DNA from: Beverwykella pulmonaria | Lineage: Eukaryota > Ascomycota > Dothideomycetes > Pleosporales > Melanommataceae | Assembly (NCBI GenBank): GCA_001599595.1 | Contig: BCHH01000003.1 | Span: 957,931-1,021,930 of the forward strand | DNA: 64,000 nucleotides | Direction of reading: 5' to 3' | Position numbers and translations under genes: made by a program | Part shown: positions 33,747-44,406 of the stretch, piece after piece | Position numbering within the stretch: the first letter of the stretch is position 1 | Layout of the letters: each line of letters begins with the position of its first letter | Notes under the pieces: model-generated | Told to the model about the DNA's origin: nothing | What the model saw: the letters and a program-made list of their open reading frames with translations, nothing else | Databases searched by the model: none

Positions 33747-34802
33747 ATGATACTACGAGTAATACCACTGCTGATAGCGACATTGTCCTCACTTCAATAT
33801 GTAGCAGCGGATATTGCGCCAGAAATCACCACGATCCAGGAAGGCTACAATTTGGTGGCCAAGATCCCATGTCCAGGATGTCCGTTCTTATATCAGGACA
33901 CTTCGAAAGGGTCAAACGAGCCATGGACGGCGAGGGAAGATCACAACGCCTTGGTACGCTCATGATCCACTTCCTTTTGCCGGCTTCCCCACACCTAACT
34001 TCCCCAGCTCCTCAATATCAGCCTTCCCTACGACAGCGCCTTCCTTTCTATCAACAACGCAGCCATCTGGTCTGGCCGTAGCAACCTCCCCCTCATCTAC
34101 GCCAACCAAGTTCTCTCCGACCTATCAGTCGCTGATCTCTCCAATCTTATCGCTAGTAACCAGCTTGAAGGAAGTCACGAGGCTGGAGGCTTCTTCGGTC
34201 TTTCATATCGACACTCCCTCCGCGCTATCAAAGACTCACCTGCCGTGATTTTCCAATTCGACATAATTGAAATCTGGTCGGATCTACCCGAAACTCCCAT
34301 CTTGCATAAGCTAGATAATCCAGATCAAAAAATGCTCGAGTTGATTTTGCTGGAGAAACCAGTGTACTCCGCACTTGAGCCCCCGGCCTTTGAAATCATC
34401 AAAGCCTCTCTCGAGTCCCGAACTCACAACCCCGTCGCTCCGACCTCCCCCCAACAGACCATGCACTTCCTCGACTGGGATGCTTATGGTCGCAAAGGCA
34501 CACCCTCACACGCTCTCTCCGCGCTCGGGATCTGGTTTCTCGACTTTATCGACTCGGGAATCTGGGCACTTTTTATGTTCATCCTGGCGGTTATTGGGTT
34601 ATTTGTAGTTGTTTGCGTGTTCTGTATCTTTGGCTGGGGGTTCTGGGAGGATGACTATGAGAAGGCGCAGCATGGGAAGGCGAAGGGGGAGAAGAGAAGG
34701 CAGAGGAGCGATGTCGAAAGTGCGATGCGGTTTAAGAGTCCTGAGGAACTGGGGTTGTTGGGTAGGGGTAGTAGGGTTGTAGGGTTGGGGAAGAGTGATT
34801 GA
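33747..34802 (+). CDS. Type I membrane protein of unknown function (conserved in fungi)
   Basis: Two exons: 33747–33953 and 34008–34802 (333 aa). The 54-bp intron has a CCTAAC branch site and CCCCAG acceptor. The signal peptide is MILRVIPLLIATLSSLQYVAA. The luminal part contains a CPGCPF motif and an AIWSG…LIYANQVLS segment. A single strong membrane segment lies near the C-terminus (IWALFMFILAVIGLFVVVC), followed by a short basic cytosolic tail. The topology suggests a protein of the secretory pathway or cell surface. I recall similar unnamed fungal proteins but no function. It is divergent from the BTB gene, with 277 bp between the two start codons. Confidence 0.78.
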
Positions 34803-35722
34803 GTTTGTGTGTGCGCTTTGGATGTGGTATCTACGTTTGAACAGGTCTTTGGATATTGTCTGGTGTTTAAAAATTTATACCCTCTTCAATGAACCATTTG
34901 CTGTGCGCATCATTCCCCTCAATGCATCCGGTTGAGTTAGAACCCCCTTCTGCGACCCTTTATCTGTTCTTTTGCATCTGCCCCTTCTTTCCATTACATT
35001 ACAAACCATCCTTACAATCTCACAACCTTGAGAACCTCCCAATCTCCCAGCCTCCAAGCTTCCCAACTTCCACCCCTCAACCCTCCCAACCTAACAGCCC
35101 CAACGGGCCGATTATGCCAGATAAAATTAGGCTGCACTGCTCCTCGACAACTCTCCCCAGGGCGGTCAGCAGCACGTCTTGAGTTAACTCTAGAACAACC
35201 ACTGGCGCGTTTCTTAATGTCCTACACACGCGCACCTTTGTTCGAAGACGCTTAGCTTAGCATTGCATATATTGTAAAATCGTTCGAATACTCATGGATT
35301 CATGAGATCTAAGGGATTTCAGATCCGAGGCCGTGTTTGGCGACCTTGGAAAATAGTGAGGTGGGCTGTATTGCTGGAGAGAGTTCCCGAGTTGTCTGAC
35401 ATAAACGCGAAGTTAGATCTAGTGGATGGTTTGGGCAATGTTTTACAGGTGAGCTTCTAGACTTCAAAAATGCAAACAGGGAACGCCTCGGGAAGCATTA
35501 CTACAATCAGCCACCGAAAGGTGAGTAGGTGATGTTCGGTCGTGTCCGTGTGCAAACTTCACGTCTCGTTTGTCTAAGCCCCTGAAAGTAACCAAACAGA
35601 ACTTAATACTCATTATTATCGCTTCATGATGTACATACCCATAATCGTTCATCACATACCATTTCATAATGCAACCTACTTCCACCAATAATAATCCTTT
35701 TTCCGTCGCATCCTTCCTTAAC
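34803..35722. other. Convergent intergenic region
   Basis: Holds the 3' ends of the 33747–34802 (+) and 35723–37756 (-) genes. A C/T-rich stretch at 34900–35100 has open frames by composition only. Confidence 0.4.
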
Positions 35723-37756
35723 CTAAACCTTCAACGCCTTCGCCCCCCGTTCCACCCTCTCAACAACATCATCTACCAAGCTCAAGTCCCCCAATGCCGC
35801 ACTCGCTCCCTCCCCCTCTGTCTCGTACAACTCGCCTCCCTCCTTTAGTGCCTCCCTAAACCTCCCCACTGCACTCTTCAACGGGCCTAATAACCCTTCA
35901 TCTATGTTTGCGTTCCTATGCAGACCCGCAATATCCAGATTCTCATGCAGAATCTTCGCAGTCAAGAGGAGGTAGTAGAAGTTGAGAGATGCGAGTAAGA
36001 AGCCAAGATCCGTGCGGAACTGCATCCAGCTCTCTGAGATCTCGACTGCGGAGGTCCAGGAGGAAGAGAGGTCGGGGAAGAGGAAGGGAGATACAGTGGA
36101 GAGTGCGACGGGAGTAGCGAAGATATTGGTTTGGTCTGAGGATTCGTTTTCAGGTTCGGGTTCGGAGGTAGTGGATGAGAAGTGAGTGTGGGCATGGGCT
36201 TGTGGGACGTTGGCTTCGAGGGTCTCGCCTTTGAGCCAGCCAACTGCACTTGCTTTAAGGTTAGCGAATGGGCAGTGCTCAAGCGTGTCGCGGATGAAGG
36301 TTAGGCGGACGAGGTCGGATGGGTGGGAGCGTAGGAGTGTCGAGGTGAGGTAGTGCGCATGGTAGCGGAGACTCGGCGAGGGGCAATTGGCGGAGATCAT
36401 GGAGGCTGTTTGGAGGTATTGAGCGAAGAGCTCGTCATCTTTCGGCTCCCCGATGTTGTTCTTCTCAATGGCGATAAGAGCAAGGGCGAGGATGGCGTCG
36501 AGAGTGCCCTCTGGTTCGAGGCCGACGGGACCTTGACCGAGGTCTGCGACGAAGTTCGCAAGAATAGTTGCGTGCTCAGGGAATATGGAGAGCTCAGCAT
36601 CCTTGTCGGTGCTTGCGGTGGCGTATAATTCCTGCTTCACGTACCGCGCTGCAAAAAGGAACAGAGCGCCCGTCTTGGACAGCGGAATGTCTTCGGCAGA
36701 ATTTGGCGGCTCATCTTCTCCGTCAGGCACACCTTGTGTCTCCACCTCCGGGTCCATGATTGCTTTGTAAAGATCTTGTGTGGAGAGACTCAGATCTTGG
36801 GCCAATGCCAGAAGCTGTCCTAGAACGGCCGATCTCGTCTTCAAGTCTTCTTCCTCGGCGAAACGCTCGGCATACGTAGCCTTGTTCGGGACTACCTTCC
36901 GTGGCTCATACTTCTCCATCAACCTGCTAGACCACGCCAGACCTGGAACATCATCTTCAGACGACAGAGACACAATGTAATCCTCGGTTACATGAGTAAT
37001 GAACGATTGGAATAGTCGAGTACTCAGCGTGTCCTCGTCGGCAGTTGGAGGTTCCGTCTGTGCTTCTGGATCTGGCTCAGAAATTGAGGTTACTCTCTTG
37101 AGAAGATTGCCACTGGATGTCCGCGGCGGGAGATGGGGCCGCTTCGTTCCAGATAGGGTTTTGACGAACTTGACGGTGGATAATGTGAGGTCATCTCTGT
37201 GGTGTTTCAATTTGTCGTATGCGACAAGCACAGCCTGAAGAGATGTTGAGAGGAACCGACTCGGATATTTTGTCTTGACGCGGCGGTGGAGTGTGGAGAG
37301 CAAGGAGAGCAACACCTCATACTTCAGAACGTATAGTGGCAGTGCAGTTGTAGCGGGCAGTGCCGGCGACGTGCTGGACTCGCCGATTTCAACAGCCGCT
37401 GCTTCTTCGGAGAGCCTTTTAGTAGGTTGCTGTTCTTCCTCGTCGGAGTCTTGCTCCGGCTCTTCAGTCTCAAGGAGCCGCAGAGCCTCCGTGACCTTCA
37501 AGATGACTTCTCGCGGATTGCCCCGCACAGCAATATCCTGCAGACACTCTTCTGACGCAGGAAGAAGCGGAAGCAAGAGATGTATCAGATCCCACCCAAT
37601 ATTAGCAGTCAGTTCGGTATCCTGGAGGACCTCGTGAAGCACAGGCAGGTTCTCTTCAGTGAGGTTGTATTCAATGAGGGTGAGATAGGTCAAATAGTCT
37701 GTTGCGGGGGGTAGCGCCGCCAGAAGGGGATTGAGCGTCTTGTCTGTGTCTGCCAT
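35723..37756 (-). CDS. YAP1-binding protein / Alf4 / glomulin family (Kinetochore Ybp2-type)
   Basis: Single exon, 677 aa from ATG 37756 (MADTDKTLNPLLAALPP…). An upstream in-frame ATG at 37867 would add 37 basic residues. I prefer the inner start because family members begin close to this helical region. The protein is almost wholly alpha-helical with Leu-rich HEAT-like repeats. It has an acidic interruption (ETEEPEQDSDEEEQQ) and the family block YVLKYEVLLSLLSTLHRRV. In yeast, Ybp1 supports Yap1 oxidation in the peroxide response and Ybp2 acts at kinetochores; which role applies here cannot be told. It shares a short divergent promoter with LSM3. Confidence 0.82.
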   Translation of the reverse strand: MADTDKTLNPLLAALPPATDYLTYLTLIEYNLTEENLPVLHEVLQDTELTANIGWDLIHLLLPLLPASEECLQDIAVRGNPREVILKVTEALRLLETEEPEQDSDEEEQQPTKRLSEEAAAVEIGESSTSPALPATTALPLYVLKYEVLLSLLSTLHRRVKTKYPSRFLSTSLQAVLVAYDKLKHHRDDLTLSTVKFVKTLSGTKRPHLPPRTSSGNLLKRVTSISEPDPEAQTEPPTADEDTLSTRLFQSFITHVTEDYIVSLSSEDDVPGLAWSSRLMEKYEPRKVVPNKATYAERFAEEEDLKTRSAVLGQLLALAQDLSLSTQDLYKAIMDPEVETQGVPDGEDEPPNSAEDIPLSKTGALFLFAARYVKQELYATASTDKDAELSIFPEHATILANFVADLGQGPVGLEPEGTLDAILALALIAIEKNNIGEPKDDELFAQYLQTASMISANCPSPSLRYHAHYLTSTLLRSHPSDLVRLTFIRDTLEHCPFANLKASAVGWLKGETLEANVPQAHAHTHFSSTTSEPEPENESSDQTNIFATPVALSTVSPFLFPDLSSSWTSAVEISESWMQFRTDLGFLLASLNFYYLLLTAKILHENLDIAGLHRNANIDEGLLGPLKSAVGRFREALKEGGELYETEGEGASAALGDLSLVDDVVERVERGAKALKV

Positions 37757-38000
37757 GTTGTCTATACTTCTTGATAGGTCGAAGCGAATGTGATACACAG
37801 GTTGTCGTGCTGTTTGTCGACGTTCCCAGTTTTGGAGGCGCAAACGTTGCGGGCGCCTTGACGCCATCCCACTGATCTAGACCCAGAATGCACTAGCGCC
37901 ATTCATCCCGCCGCCAAGCGACCAGCCCGCAACCCCAAATCACCACCTGCTGTTCGAAGGAAAAACCCCGTCGCATCCTCCCTTCGCCTCTGCAATTATA
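37757..38000. promoter_or_regulatory. Divergent promoter between YBP-family gene and LSM3
   Basis: Only 244 bp separate the two start codons (134 bp if the upstream YBP start is used). Both genes must therefore share a bidirectional promoter. No TATA box is evident. Confidence 0.6.
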
Positions 38001-38479
38001 ATGGAAGAAAAAGAAGAATCCCACGCTGAGCCTCTCGACCTTGTGCGCCTCTGCATTGACGAAACCGTCATCGTCAAACTGCGCGGCGACCGCGAGCTGA
38101 AAGGCCGACTGCACGTATGTTTGGCTCGCGCGTCCTACCAGTCTACTTTGGGAAAGACAATCTGATAGATGTTCATAGGCATACGACAGCCATTGTAACC
38201 TCGTGCTCGGAGACGTAGAGGAAACGATCTATGTTGCTGAAGAGGAGGACGAAGATGGGGATGAGTCGCCGAGTGTCAAGGTACATCAATCCCAGAGCTT
38301 GGAAGAAAATGGATCGTGTGCTGATATTGCAACGTTCAGACAATCAAGAAGCAGTCCGAAATGCTCTTTGTACGAGGTAAGCGCTCTCCCAACCATCCTC
38401 TACCCGAAGCAAACTGATCATACTGTACGCAGGTGACTCGGTTGTCCTGATCGCACCCTTCGCCGGAACGACGCAATGA
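38001..38479 (+). CDS. LSM3: U6 snRNA-associated Sm-like protein LSm3
   Basis: Four exons: 38001–38114, 38179–38280, 38340–38376 and 38433–38479 (99 aa, normal for LSm3). The introns of 64, 59 and 56 bp have GTATGT, GTACAT and GTAAGC donors. Sm1 motif: [36 protein letters not shown], split after LH. Sm2 motif: [14 protein letters not shown], formed across the last junction. An acidic insert (EEEDEDGDE) between Sm1 and Sm2 is characteristic of LSm3. It is part of the LSm2–8 ring on U6 snRNA in the nucleus and the LSm1–7 ring in cytoplasmic mRNA decay. No single frame reveals this gene because its exons are so short. Confidence 0.95.
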
Positions 38480-39551
38480 GCTTCGCCTAATCTGAACGCC
38501 TTCGAAAACGAGATATCATGCTTCGTTGATTGAGTGGCGAAAGTTGAGAATGGTTATTATCGAGATACCCAGACATATGGATCGTCAGGCATGCGGGGGC
38601 TCGTAAAATAAGAGGGATTTGGATAATGCGAGTCGCAAAGGGGAGACTTATACTTCTGTCAGCCTTCTGGGGGAAGAGTAACATGCTAGGCCATATATTT
38701 GAAAGCCATGGTGTGAGGGATTTGCGCGCATAGGACGTTGGAGAAGATTGATAGACGTATGGCCAACCCAATGAATGAATACCAGCGCTACCAAGGCATG
38801 ATATGACGTTACCTTGTTCACGAACAAAGAAGTGTCATACCTCTTCCACATCAAAATGATAATATCTAACAAACATCAAAAACCTAAGTGCGGCAGCGGA
38901 TCTATGTTTCAGAGTGTTTACTGTTGTGGACAATAGTACTTGTCTCCATGTTAATAGTTGATCGCATCAGAAAATATTAATATGAGAAAGTAAGCATTAC
39001 ACACTGTTATTGCTTGCTACTAGGCCTTGCTGACCTGTTTGCCACGCGCCAGTAAACTCCCCTCACATAAATTCTATGAAATATCCTCGCACACGATGGA
39101 AATTAGAAAGGGAAAGAGAGAACCGAGCAAGTCTGCCGAGACAGCGCGGCGATGGATAATTAAATAAGATGTTCATGACTTCGTTTCGTCGTGAATAGAG
39201 AGGCGGGGCTTAACAGTTTCAGTGTTTCGCTAGCCCGCCTGTTTCCGTCCAGCCGGCCACGCTCTTAATGCAAAGGTAAAGGAAATACAGAAGAGAAAAT
39301 GCGGTGGCTTGAGTTGCGTTGACTTGTCTGTGTTCACCTCGGTCCGAGACCGTCAACGCTGCTCAAAATCCATCCACTGGACCAGATATCCGTGTACGCC
39401 GGGGAAAGTTGAGTGGAAACAACCGTGTAGAAGACGACACCGAATGTCCCGAAAGGCAACCAAAACACCGTAAGTCCGAGAAAAATAAACAAGAATGGAA
39501 GAATAGATCGTGCCGGAGGAAGCACAATCGAAGCCCGAGGGACAATTGTAT
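38480..39551. other. Convergent intergenic region (LSM3 / cyclin B 3' ends)
   Basis: Over 1 kb without a supported gene. The cyclin B 3' UTR probably occupies the right part. Frames at 38487–38872 and 39319–39579 have no motif. Confidence 0.4.
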
Positions 39552-41643
39552 TCACTTCCGCCGCCAGGCCTGGCTATGACCCGCAAGGCTGTCCCTGGAC
39601 ACGAAAGGAAGCTGGAAACCACTTGTGATTTCGGTTTCAACGAAAATGGATGCTCGCTTATAACGCTTATCGGTGTACTTTTCGTAGACGGCAGCGTGGT
39701 GCTTCTGTGGGTTGTCGCAGCACTCCAGCATGGTGGCTACCAGGGGTCGGAGCTGCTGTAATGTATATCCAGAATAATGGGCATGTGCTTGGGACTTGTG
39801 ACTGTTAGTATTTGGAATGTTCGGATGGATTTTCAAGCTTACCCATTCACCCTTCTTCAGCATAAAACGTGCCAGACAGTGAGCACCCGCAGCGAGGAAG
39901 CTAGGAGCACACCCGACGAAGCGCTCATCCATGACGGTAATCTCCAAGAAATATTTGGCCAGTGTCCGGGTCTCCAGGTCATAATCGTCAGCCTTGCTAA
40001 CTCGGCGGAGAAAGCTCATCGGTCCAGGCCAGCCCAACTCAAAATGCAGCATGCTTAACATGAATCTCTCGGCTTTCAGAATCTCATCGACGGTATAAGC
40101 TCCGTCCACCATATACACGATCTCTTGAACAGATGGACAATTGATCTCTTCATACTTGGCTGCAACGAAGAGTGCGGTAGCTCCAACAAGCTGCAATTTC
40201 CCGAGTGAGACGACCTTGCAGGAGAGAAATCGGTCCACGTAGTTGACAGCAAGGAAGAGGGTCTCCGGAAGTAGGGTGAAGCGATTGTGGACCTGCACGA
40301 GCCAGTCCATAAGCACCGATCGCATGGACCACTGGATCTCGGCCTGGTGGTCCATGTAGGAAGCGTTGGGCTTCATTCGCTCCTACAAAACGAGTTAGTA
40401 AAAGTGACACACGCAGAGACAACGGCATCTACCTCGAGTTCCCGCATATACTCGAAGATTTCCTCTCCGTACTCGGCGACCATTGAAGTATCCCACTGCT
40501 CGTCCTCAATATCCTCAGCAGACTTGTGAGAGTCTACAAATAGCTTGGCAGCTTCAAGCTCACGCTGCGTCTTTGCGGTTACGCGTGGAGCAAGAACAAG
40601 CGTAACGCCGCCTGTCGTGTTATCACTGCGAGATCGAAGTGACCTAGCCGTAGTGTATCCATCGGCGTCGAAGTATTCCTCTTCGTCGTCCTCGTCCCAA
40701 TACTCCTCTTGATCCAGACTTGTAAGCTTGGCGATCTCCTCGTTCCGGTTCTGTTCAATCACACGGGCTTGCTCCTCTAGGGCGTCTAGGTATTCGAACT
40801 TCTCCTGCACCACCTCGACGTGAGCAATTGTATACTTGCTGTCGAAATCCACCTTGACCTTTTCTTCCCGAACGTGTTCCTTCGGTTCTGCAGGTGCTGC
40901 CTCAAACGGCCGGCGAGGAACGCAGTGGTTAGCTGGGACCGGAGGGGCGACAGTCGGCAATTCAACCACTTTCGCGATTGGCTCTACAGCCGGGGCGCGG
41001 TCGGGAATATCGGCTTTGGGGACGAGATCAGAGCTGGGCTCACGGAAGACGGTCGTTGCCTTTTTCGACAGTACCTTCCGAATGTTCGTGGATGAGAGGG
41101 CGGTATCGTTTGTCATGTGCTTTGGCACGGCTGATACCACAGATTCGGACTCATTGGATGTGCTAAGCTTCGAGGCAAGATTTGCGAGTGGGCGCTGGGC
41201 GGGTCGTAGAAGCGCCGCAGGCTTCACGAACTCTTTGGCCGACACGATGGCTGGGTCCTTGAGAAGGACCACAGGTTTGCCCTTGCCGAGTAACAGGATG
41301 TCGTCCTTGACGACCGGCTGTCTCACTGTGTTGCTGACATCGGCGAAGACTGCGCGTTTTGTGTTTGCTGCTTTGAGACCTCCCACCTGTGTAAGCGTCG
41401 AGAGCGCCGGCGTAGATTTGTTTCGCTGGTGGATCGTCTTCCCTACTGGAAGCTGCGGCGGCGCATTCTCGTCGCGGATACGTAAGGCGCGCATTGGGCG
41501 TTGCGGCTGCAGAGCAAGCATGTTAGCGAAGCTCGAAGCGTGCGATGGAGTGAAGGCGACGGATGAGGTTGTGGATAAGGAAGAGCAGGATGAAGGGAGG
41601 CTGGTGAAAGGGGTAACGGAGACACGCTTACCTTTGCGTCCAT
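39552..41643 (-). CDS. G2/mitotic-specific cyclin B
   Basis: Four exons: 41632–41643 (only MDAK), 40433–41506, 39843–40382 and 39552–39794 (622 aa). The introns are 125, 50 and 48 bp. The cyclin box opens with QAEIQWSMRSVLMDWLVQVH and continues RFTLLPETLFLAVNYVDRFL, AALFVAAKYEEI-type (ATALFVAAKYEEINCP) and HFELGWPGPMSFLRR. The C-terminal cyclin fold has HYSGYTLQQLRPLVATML and YEKYTDKRYKRAS. The product activates Cdk1 for mitotic entry and is destroyed by the APC/C. The 48-bp third intron has no stop and is divisible by three, but its TACTAAC branch site and the homologous break (GEW|SQAH) argue that it is spliced. The destruction-box position reads RAVFADVSN, with Phe in place of Leu. Confidence 0.93.
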
Positions 41644-44406
41644 GTTGATACGAAGTGTGTCTGTAAGTAGATGCTGCTCTAGGGCGGGTGGACGCCAGAC
41701 GACGAGCTCAACGCGAAAAGGAGGGCGTAGTGATCTGTTGTTGTCGCGAAAGGGGAGCGGTGTGGGAGCGCTACAAAACAAAAGCCGTGATAACTAAAAT
41801 CTCCATCGACGTTGGCAGCAAAGAAAGGCACGGCAGATGCGGACGGAGACACGAGAAGTGGTGTTTATGTATCCGTGGAGAGAGAGACAAAACATGAGAT
41901 TGAAAGCTTGAAAACGCGTGCTAAACATTGAGAGCTCGGACCGCGCAAGGAAAGACGCTAGTCCGAGCGCCCGCTTGGCGGGTAGTTGGCGTTGCCAGGG
42001 CAACCGCTCGGGAGGATCTCGCTAGGCGTATGACGTGGCACACCTCGATCGCGACTTCTGAAAGAACATCGAAAAGCGTCATGATGGAATGCAACCACAA
42101 CCATTTTGCTGAGTAGCCTAATAAGTCTTCCTGGCTATCTCCATTCATGTATACGACCATGGGTGCCAGCTTTGGACATTTCCCTGGCCCTTTTCTCGAG
42201 ATATGTTGGTGCCCCTCCAAACGCGTGGTGGCGTTGCGACACCAGAGATCGCGTCGCGTTGGGTGCCCGTAGTCACGTGCCATTGACCTCCTTTCACCGC
42301 ACTCCTCATATTGGTCGCATACGCTTCCTGGAGCCCTCAATCGCCATACCAACTCGCCCAGCACGACTCCGCGACCGCCCTCGCACCCTGTCTTGCTGTC
42401 GCGCCAGCAGCGGCGGTCCCCAGCTGACGGCACTGGCCAGCCGTCTGCAGCCTGTCGCCTCGCCCATAGCCACCGGTTTCAAAACTCTCCGAGTGCAGTT
42501 GCCTCGAGTGACGCCGCCGTTGCTCTGTGGTGGCCCAAAGAGGCCTCCTGCGCTCCCATGTGGATTCGTTGACCACCGGAGTTGGCGCATGGTTTTATCT
42601 CTGCCGCTTGCAACGTCTGCCCGCGCGGGCCGCAAAGGCCGAGAGCTTCACCGACAACTTCCGTGGGCGCGGTGTCGTGACGAGATGTTGGCTGCGCCCG
42701 CTCTTCGACCCGCTGATTACAATGCGCCCATATGATAGTTGTTTGCGCAAAGTGCGGGCGCGCGACGAGCGCAGATCATTTTCCCCTCCCTCGCCTTGGG
42801 CCGCTTATCCATGTCTCCAGCGCAACGGCAGAGAACTTGGATATAGGACGTGTTACGTATGTAGGGTCTCGGAGCTCGTTCAACCAATGCAAGCCCGGGA
42901 TCGCAAGGTTTGACATATATCAGAACTTTCCTCAGGATCGCGCCATCGCTCAAGCCTAGTTTCGAGTATCTTTCACGTTGAAAGGGCAATTCATGGCGTG
43001 CCAAACGGTTTGCTCTGTGGGATAGCGTTTGGAATTGAACGTAGTACCGAGATTTCTCCAATAGACGCCGTGCATGTTTGCCAACCAATTCCCAGCGCTT
43101 CGCCGTAGCTGGAGACGAACATCCCTTTTCTATCCGCTAATAATACCAATGCCTTACAGCGAGCGGGAAAACTAGGCATTTCTGGCGCTTGAGAAGGTCA
43201 GGAAGCGTAGACTTGCGCATCAGGGTACTCGTTCTGTTCACATGGCGCGAACGGGTTTCGCCAACAAGGCGGTGCGCATGAGCTTATTGGCCGCGACCAA
43301 GCGTATGGAGAGCGGCTGCGAGGAGCAACAAGTCGGTGCATCTCTGCGGGTTTATTCTCTGTAGCGACGTGCTGGACTGCGGCATGCATTGGCAAACCCG
43401 GCTTCATTGGCTGTCACGGACTCTGGTTCAGTTTCGACCTCGAATGGCATGCACCAAAGGCAATTCTGTGCTGCTGGGGTTTGTTTTGCGTGCGTGTCCG
43501 GCTGCAATGCGTCGTTTAGCCCGCAATATCGTAGCCATCTGAAGTACAACGCAGCGGTCGTGGTGTCGAAAGATATGCGCCTGGAAGGTGGGAGACCGAG
43601 TGCGAGGCAGCGGCTGCGCAGCACGCCAGACGGACCTGCCATGATGTACAATACGATTAATTGAAAGGCGATTCCAAGAAGCGCTGTTTTGAAGAGAATA
43701 TGGTGTGTTGTTTCTCTGCTTCTCTCCCAGCAGAAGGGTGACCTACCGGGGTTGTCAGTGCACAGTTCGCTTGACTTCGATCTCGTCTCTCAATCATCCG
43801 TCTCCTCTCCCACCTCCCACCCACACTCCCTGTGCCGACATCTCCCAACAGGTAGGTTGCAAGCCTATCCGCGACATAGACATCCCCTCGAGCATGCGCT
43901 TGAGTTTGTCTATTGTCAGCTTCACTCCTTGCGCCCTCGGCCACTAACCGCAGTCTAGCGGTGGCAGACGGAAGCAGAATCGCAAAGCGCAGCCAGCACC
44001 CACCTTATCATTCCAGGACTACTGCTGGTATGTTTATCTCTCATCAGACCCATCTGCATCATCCGGGCCATCTGGTCGCGGTCTGCGAGAGTGTCGGCGT
44101 TGTCGTTTCCTGACCCTCCCTGCTGGTGGTCCATTCCCTCCAGCGGTGCGCGGCGCCAGCAACGTCCGCTGCGACCAGGCCGCTCCGACCGTCGCAGGAC
44201 GGTAGCTAGCACTCGCAAAACCATCATTGGGCCATAAAAGCTAACACATGTCTCGCCAGACTCGATTTCCGGGCATCCCCTCTTGACTGCCGTTGACCTC
44301 TACCGAACCCTTGCGACACCGGCGGGATCGGAGTGTCAACCAACACCAGCCCTTCGACCCTCGTCACAGAGGGTCTGAAAGCATACGAGAGCGATCACAG
44401 GCACAA
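41644..44406. other. Long GC-rich region between divergent cyclin B and Zn-cluster genes
   Basis: 2.76 kb with overlapping open frames on both strands (for example 42106–42735 + and 41921–42433 -). These arise from high GC; none has an ATG-initiated recognised protein. The stretch 43700–44290 is C/T-rich and contains an intron-like GCTAACACATGTCTCGCCAG ending near 44259. It suggests a long, spliced 5' leader for the Zn-cluster gene. Regulatory genes in filamentous fungi often have long leaders. Confidence 0.4.

Noticed and set aside
42106..42735. 209-codon plus-strand frame in the GC-rich region
   Set aside because: Starts at a non-ATG codon, overlaps minus-strand frames of similar length, and has Arg/Pro-rich compositional content with no motif.
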